Part shown: one piece after another, positions 60,641 to 64,000 of the stretch
Layout: each line of letters starts with the position of its first letter
How positions within the stretch are numbered: position 1 is the stretch's first letter
Program-made: the position numbers and the translations under genes
NCBI RefSeq assembly: GCF_900119185.1
Contig: NZ_FPJE01000013.1
Location: 116,795-180,794 of the forward strand
Length of the DNA stretch: 64,000 bases
Origin: Sinomicrobium oceani
GTDB lineage: Bacteria; Bacteroidota; Bacteroidia; Flavobacteriales; Flavobacteriaceae
Reading direction: 5' to 3'
The notes under the pieces: model-generated
The model's database searches: none
The model's input: the letters and a program-made list of their open reading frames with translations, nothing else
Told to the model about the DNA's origin: nothing

Positions 60641-63040
60641 TTATTGTTTTGCTTTTGAGGGAAGCATAGGGTTTGTGATAACCATACATCTCCTGGTCGT
60701 TATAAGAATTTCGTTGGTAGGAACCGATTCACAGCTATACCCTGCGCTGTTGGTCGCCACGGTAATTCTCCTGTACTTCGTATTATCAGTCACTGCATCG
60801 GGCTGATAAGTTGCTCCGTTTGCCGTTGCGATCTCCTCCCAGTTGTCATCATTCTCATCTGCTTTTTCCCAGCGGTAGGATACTGTCCCGAAACCTGTTC
60901 CGGAAGCACTACCGGCTATTGGTCCGGGTCGGGTATTTCTGCATATTTCCTCTCCACCGGTTATAGATCCGGCCTGGGGTGTGGGCAGAACGACTACTTC
61001 AATGGCTGCCAGTTCGCTTTCACATCCGCCATCGGACTGGCTTACATAGTACGTTACGGTTCCCGGACTTGAAGTGTTGGGCACAGGTGCATTGTTCAGC
61101 GGTGCACTTCCCACGGCGGTATACCAGTATATTCTGTTTCCGGAAACAACACCGGCGGTCAACGGATCGGCAACTTCACCCTGACAGTAATAGACAGGTG
61201 AGCTGACCACAGGAGCCTGCGGTCTGGAATTTATCTCCACTTCCGCCGTATTATTATTCCTGTTTTCTACAGGTTCCAGAACTACCCCCGTCGAATTATT
61301 TACAAAAGCTACCTCGGCCGTATTGACGTATCCGCTACTACGGGTTATAGTATATTTAATCGGGCTCAGTGATATCCCCGACCCTAAAGAACCACTTCCG
61401 GTCTTGGTAAATGTGTATACATTTCCGGACTGCGTCATTTCCCATCCCGGATAAGACAACCCTGACATCGTGGCTCCTGCAGGTATGGTTTCGGTCACCC
61501 TGATCTTACTGGTCGTATTGTATTCTGCAGGTAAGGTCCCCATATTGGCCACGGTTACGGTAAATGCATTCCCGTTGGTGGCATCCAGACAGTACTCATC
61601 TACTGTTTTATGAACGACCAGGTCCACCTTTTCTGCCAGTACGGGCGTACGGACGGTCGACGTATTATTTTCCAGATCCTGATCTGTAATTTCGTCATCT
61701 CTGACCGTTACCGTATTCTGCAACAAATTCCCTTTGGGTATCTGTGCGTCGAGATATCCGGTTACCGTGATGATCCCCGTAGTATTGGCGGGAAGTCCCA
61801 CAACTCCCGAAAAATTCCCGGAATTTATAGGAGAAGAAGTAGTGGGATCAGGAAGGTTTACAGACCCGGGAATAAAGTTGGAATCTGCGGATATTCCGGT
61901 AATCCTGAACATTCCTGCGGGTATGGGAACACCTTCCCCGTCTGTCAGTTGATCTTCCACCTCTATATTGGCAAGATCTGCAGGCGTATCATTGACTACT
62001 TCCAGTTTGTATGTAACCCTGTTTTCACTGCCCGATCCGGCTACGGATCTTAGTACATCCTTATTGGCCAGCTTACTCACCCTGAGATTTCCGGGTGTTG
62101 TGACCAGGATATTACGAATTTCATGATAGTTATACCCTCCACCGGTAGAAGCCGCAAATCCTAACTTCAGTAAGTTGGGAGGCGCATCTGGGGTTGTATA
62201 CTCGAGCAACTGCGTAAAGCTTCCGCCCTGGCTTTTGGCCCATCTGACCTGGATAGTATACAACCCTGTCCCAGTTGGAGTAACTTCAACCTGAACCCTG
62301 CGGTAAAACGTACCGTAAGAAGGCCGTACGGAAGTCGGTGTATTGTAGTCTACTACATTCTCCTGTGCATTCCCCGACATCAAAAGAGCGTCTGCCGTAC
62401 TCCCGTCAGGAAACAGGGTTACTCCGTCCAGGTATTTATTGGTATTCGTATCGGAAGCGCTGGTCGATGTGGTCTTTCCTCTAAGGGCTATGGAATTTGG
62501 ACTTACATTTGAAGACCCCCCGTTTTTTCCTTCTGAAGACCTCACGAAGTTACCGTACGCATCAAACCCTATACCGATATACCCGCCTGTGAGACCCGCA
62601 GTAGCAGGGCTGGAAGCAGTACTATTCGCATATCCCAGTGACCCTCCGTATGCACCAAGGGCAAAGTTTCCGGGGCCATAAGAGGCATCAAATAAAAATA
62701 TACTGAATCCGTCCGCACCATAGTACGGTGCATTAGTCATGGTACGCCACATCGTATATTCAAAATCGACCAGTACCCCCAGTGTAGAAGGAAAGGATTT
62801 GTTGATATAAGCATAACCTTTCTGGTTTCCCTGTGCCTTGGTCAGTCTCAACCATCCCGCATTTACCGGATCATCTACTCCCGATGTCAGATAGGCATTA
62901 TTTCCTATTATAATATCCGGAGAACCATTTCCCTTAAAGTCATTGGTGATCGTAAACTGTGCTGTTGCCTGTTGTGCAAACAACAGGAACAGCAAACAGC
63001 TACATATATGCAAAAAATATTGTATTCCGGCTTTTTTCAT
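60641..63040 (-). CDS. Large exported protein with L-type lectin-like and DUF11 domains
   Basis: A 799-residue protein with a signal peptide ending TAQF. Residues ~28-310 resemble a bacterial legume-lectin-like domain (GADGFSIFLFDASYGPGN, GGYIGIGFDAYGNFV). A DUF11 repeat follows (NRVTYKLEVVNDTPADL..., ~340-470) and another DUF11-like stretch (~475-600), then Ig-like/PKD-like segments (~605-780). The end (LITTRRCMVITNPML) has no recognisable T9SS sorting domain, unlike the next gene. It may be an adhesin exported with its operon partners. Confidence 0.88.
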   Translation of the reverse strand: MKKAGIQYFLHICSCLLFLLFAQQATAQFTITNDFKGNGSPDIIIGNNAYLTSGVDDPVNAGWLRLTKAQGNQKGYAYINKSFPSTLGVLVDFEYTMWRTMTNAPYYGADGFSIFLFDASYGPGNFALGAYGGSLGYANSTASSPATAGLTGGYIGIGFDAYGNFVRSSEGKNGGSSNVSPNSIALRGKTTSTSASDTNTNKYLDGVTLFPDGSTADALLMSGNAQENVVDYNTPTSVRPSYGTFYRRVQVEVTPTGTGLYTIQVRWAKSQGGSFTQLLEYTTPDAPPNLLKLGFAASTGGGYNYHEIRNILVTTPGNLRVSKLANKDVLRSVAGSGSENRVTYKLEVVNDTPADLANIEVEDQLTDGEGVPIPAGMFRITGISADSNFIPGSVNLPDPTTSSPINSGNFSGVVGLPANTTGIITVTGYLDAQIPKGNLLQNTVTVRDDEITDQDLENNTSTVRTPVLAEKVDLVVHKTVDEYCLDATNGNAFTVTVANMGTLPAEYNTTSKIRVTETIPAGATMSGLSYPGWEMTQSGNVYTFTKTGSGSLGSGISLSPIKYTITRSSGYVNTAEVAFVNNSTGVVLEPVENRNNNTAEVEINSRPQAPVVSSPVYYCQGEVADPLTAGVVSGNRIYWYTAVGSAPLNNAPVPNTSSPGTVTYYVSQSDGGCESELAAIEVVVLPTPQAGSITGGEEICRNTRPGPIAGSASGTGFGTVSYRWEKADENDDNWEEIATANGATYQPDAVTDNTKYRRITVATNSAGYSCESVPTNEILITTRRCMVITNPMLPSKAKQ

Positions 63041-63048
63041 GTTCTATC

Positions 63049-63999
63049 TTACTTTACTACGAATACTATATTCATAAATGAGCCTTCGGTAACAGTTGCA
63101 CCGGAGTTGACCGTGTACGTCAATACCCCATTCTGATCTATAGCGATATTAGAGAATACGGTATTGTCGTAATAGGTAATATAATAGTACAGATCCGTAG
63201 CTGTCGGAAGATTAGGTATGCTCGAAGGGGCTCCCTGACTTCCTACCAGACCTGTCCCGGTAAATTGATCCAGATATTCCTGATGTAAGTTTCTGGTGAA
63301 TGTTCCCGAAGCAGAAACATCAAAAACAACCGAAGGCATATAAAAGAACTTAGGCATCGCTGCTTTTAACTGTTTCAATACTCCTGAGGAAGGATCGATA
63401 GCTACAATATTATCAGCAGCCGCATCTCCGGCAGGCAGCCCCGTTACGGCAAGATCACTGCCACCGGTGGCTATTTCCAGTGTATTGCTGTTCTGAGTGA
63501 TCGTTGTTTCCCTGACGAGATTACCTCCAAGCTGAATATGCTCATCAGCGACAGAAAGCCCGTTGTTTACGCTCACATCAACTAAAAAAGGATTACTTTC
63601 CGTACCATCACCCGATACGAGGGTAACGTTTCCTTTATTCATGTTGGCATTAAATTCGGAACGATCTATCCACTCTACATTTCCTGCTGCATTCGTAATC
63701 ATAACCTGGTCTGCATTTCCTGCTTCCATTTTTCCGGGAGTTACAGCTCCGTCCGCAATGTTTTCGGTCTGTACCGCATTGTCGGCAAGTTTCTCATTGG
63801 TCACCGCATCGTTGGCAAGTTTATCGGTAGTCACACCACCGTCGGCGATCCCTATTCCGGCGGCGGCAAGCAGTTTGCCCGTTCCATCGGTTCCGCCGGT
63901 AAAGACGATGCCTTCGGATACGGAAAGGTCCGCTCCGTCTACACTCTCCGAAGAGATATTCTGATATACTACGCTGCCATCAGCCTGAACAACTCCTAC
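63049..63999 (-). CDS. Repeat-containing surface protein (5'-truncated by window edge)
   Basis: The frame is open from the right edge, so the N-terminus lies outside; the GTG at 63834 is internal. The visible part has a tandem run of ~11-residue units such as VTNEKLADNAV and VQTENIADGAV, common in long surface fibres, then Asn/Gly-rich beta segments and a C-terminal ~110-residue domain (FFYMPSVVFDVSASGTF to FMNIVFVVK). No sorting domain is visible. It is the most upstream gene seen in the operon, 8 bases before the lectin/DUF11 gene. Confidence 0.85.
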   Translation of the reverse strand, partial: VGVVQADGSVVYQNISSESVDGADLSVSEGIVFTGGTDGTGKLLAAAGIGIADGGVTTDKLANDAVTNEKLADNAVQTENIADGAVTPGKMEAGNADQVMITNAAGNVEWIDRSEFNANMNKGNVTLVSGDGTESNPFLVDVSVNNGLSVADEHIQLGGNLVRETTITQNSNTLEIATGGSDLAVTGLPAGDAAADNIVAIDPSSGVLKQLKAAMPKFFYMPSVVFDVSASGTFTRNLHQEYLDQFTGTGLVGSQGAPSSIPNLPTATDLYYYITYYDNTVFSNIAIDQNGVLTYTVNSGATVTEGSFMNIVFVVK

Positions 64000-64000
64000 T

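Overview
The window reads as a chromosomal segment of a Bacteroidota bacterium, most likely a member of the Flavobacteriaceae. The evidence is a SusC/SusD pair with an STN-containing receptor, a FecI/FecR-type sigma/anti-sigma pair, many lipoproteins with acidic residues just after the lipobox cysteine, a type IX secretion gliding-type C-terminal domain, a PorP/SprF protein, OmpA-PD40 architecture, and -7 boxes of the form TAnnTTTG. Genus cannot be fixed from this stretch. I found no rRNA, tRNA, CRISPR array, transposase or integrase; the region looks like stable chromosome.

Layout. 1-3.9 kb: a 5'-truncated AraC regulator, an SDR oxidoreductase, a DGPF/YCII protein translationally coupled to an ECF42-type sigma factor, and a cupin. 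3.9-14.3 kb: a nutrient-uptake locus with a divergently placed ECF sigma factor, FecR anti-sigma factor, SusC (with STN signalling domain), SusD, an HExxH metallohydrolase lipoprotein, a DUF4302 lipoprotein, a terminator, and one more small lipoprotein. 14.4-25.1 kb: scattered metabolic genes: a quinone-reductase-like flavoprotein with an AraC regulator, DUF2911, a DCC protein, a sulfatase, a class V aminotransferase, a GNAT, glmM, an ACP-phosphodiesterase-like protein and a gamma-glutamyltranspeptidase. 25.3-29.3 kb: an outer-membrane beta-barrel protein and a Fic protein. 29.4-34.7 kb: a ferredoxin divergent from an acyl-CoA reductase, serC, serA, DUF937 and an SDR. 34.8-46.98 kb: housekeeping genes (rRNA methyltransferases, thioesterase, dnaA, LMW phosphatase, lysozyme-like protein, mltG, dapF, a DegQ-type protease, a uvrD/pcrA helicase).

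47.2-53.2 kb: a seven-gene minus-strand molybdenum-cofactor block, in transcription order: cysteine desulfurase, XdhC-like, MocA-like, moaA, moeA, moaD, moaE. The content points to a dinucleotide, sulfurated cofactor for a xanthine-oxidase-family enzyme. Neither moaC nor any molybdoenzyme is present in the window. 53.3-56.1 kb: a CPA2 antiporter and a CI-like repressor. 56.4-64 kb: a minus-strand surface-protein operon that enters from beyond the right edge: repeat-containing surface protein (partial), lectin/DUF11 protein, gliding-motility C-terminal-domain protein, PorP/SprF-like protein, OmpA-like protein, then a strong terminator.

The least understood parts are the SusCD + HExxH + DUF4302 locus, whose imported substrate is unknown, and the right-hand T9SS-linked surface operon, where only one of the putative surface proteins carries a recognisable sorting domain. 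All function calls are from reading motifs and gene context; no database search was possible.
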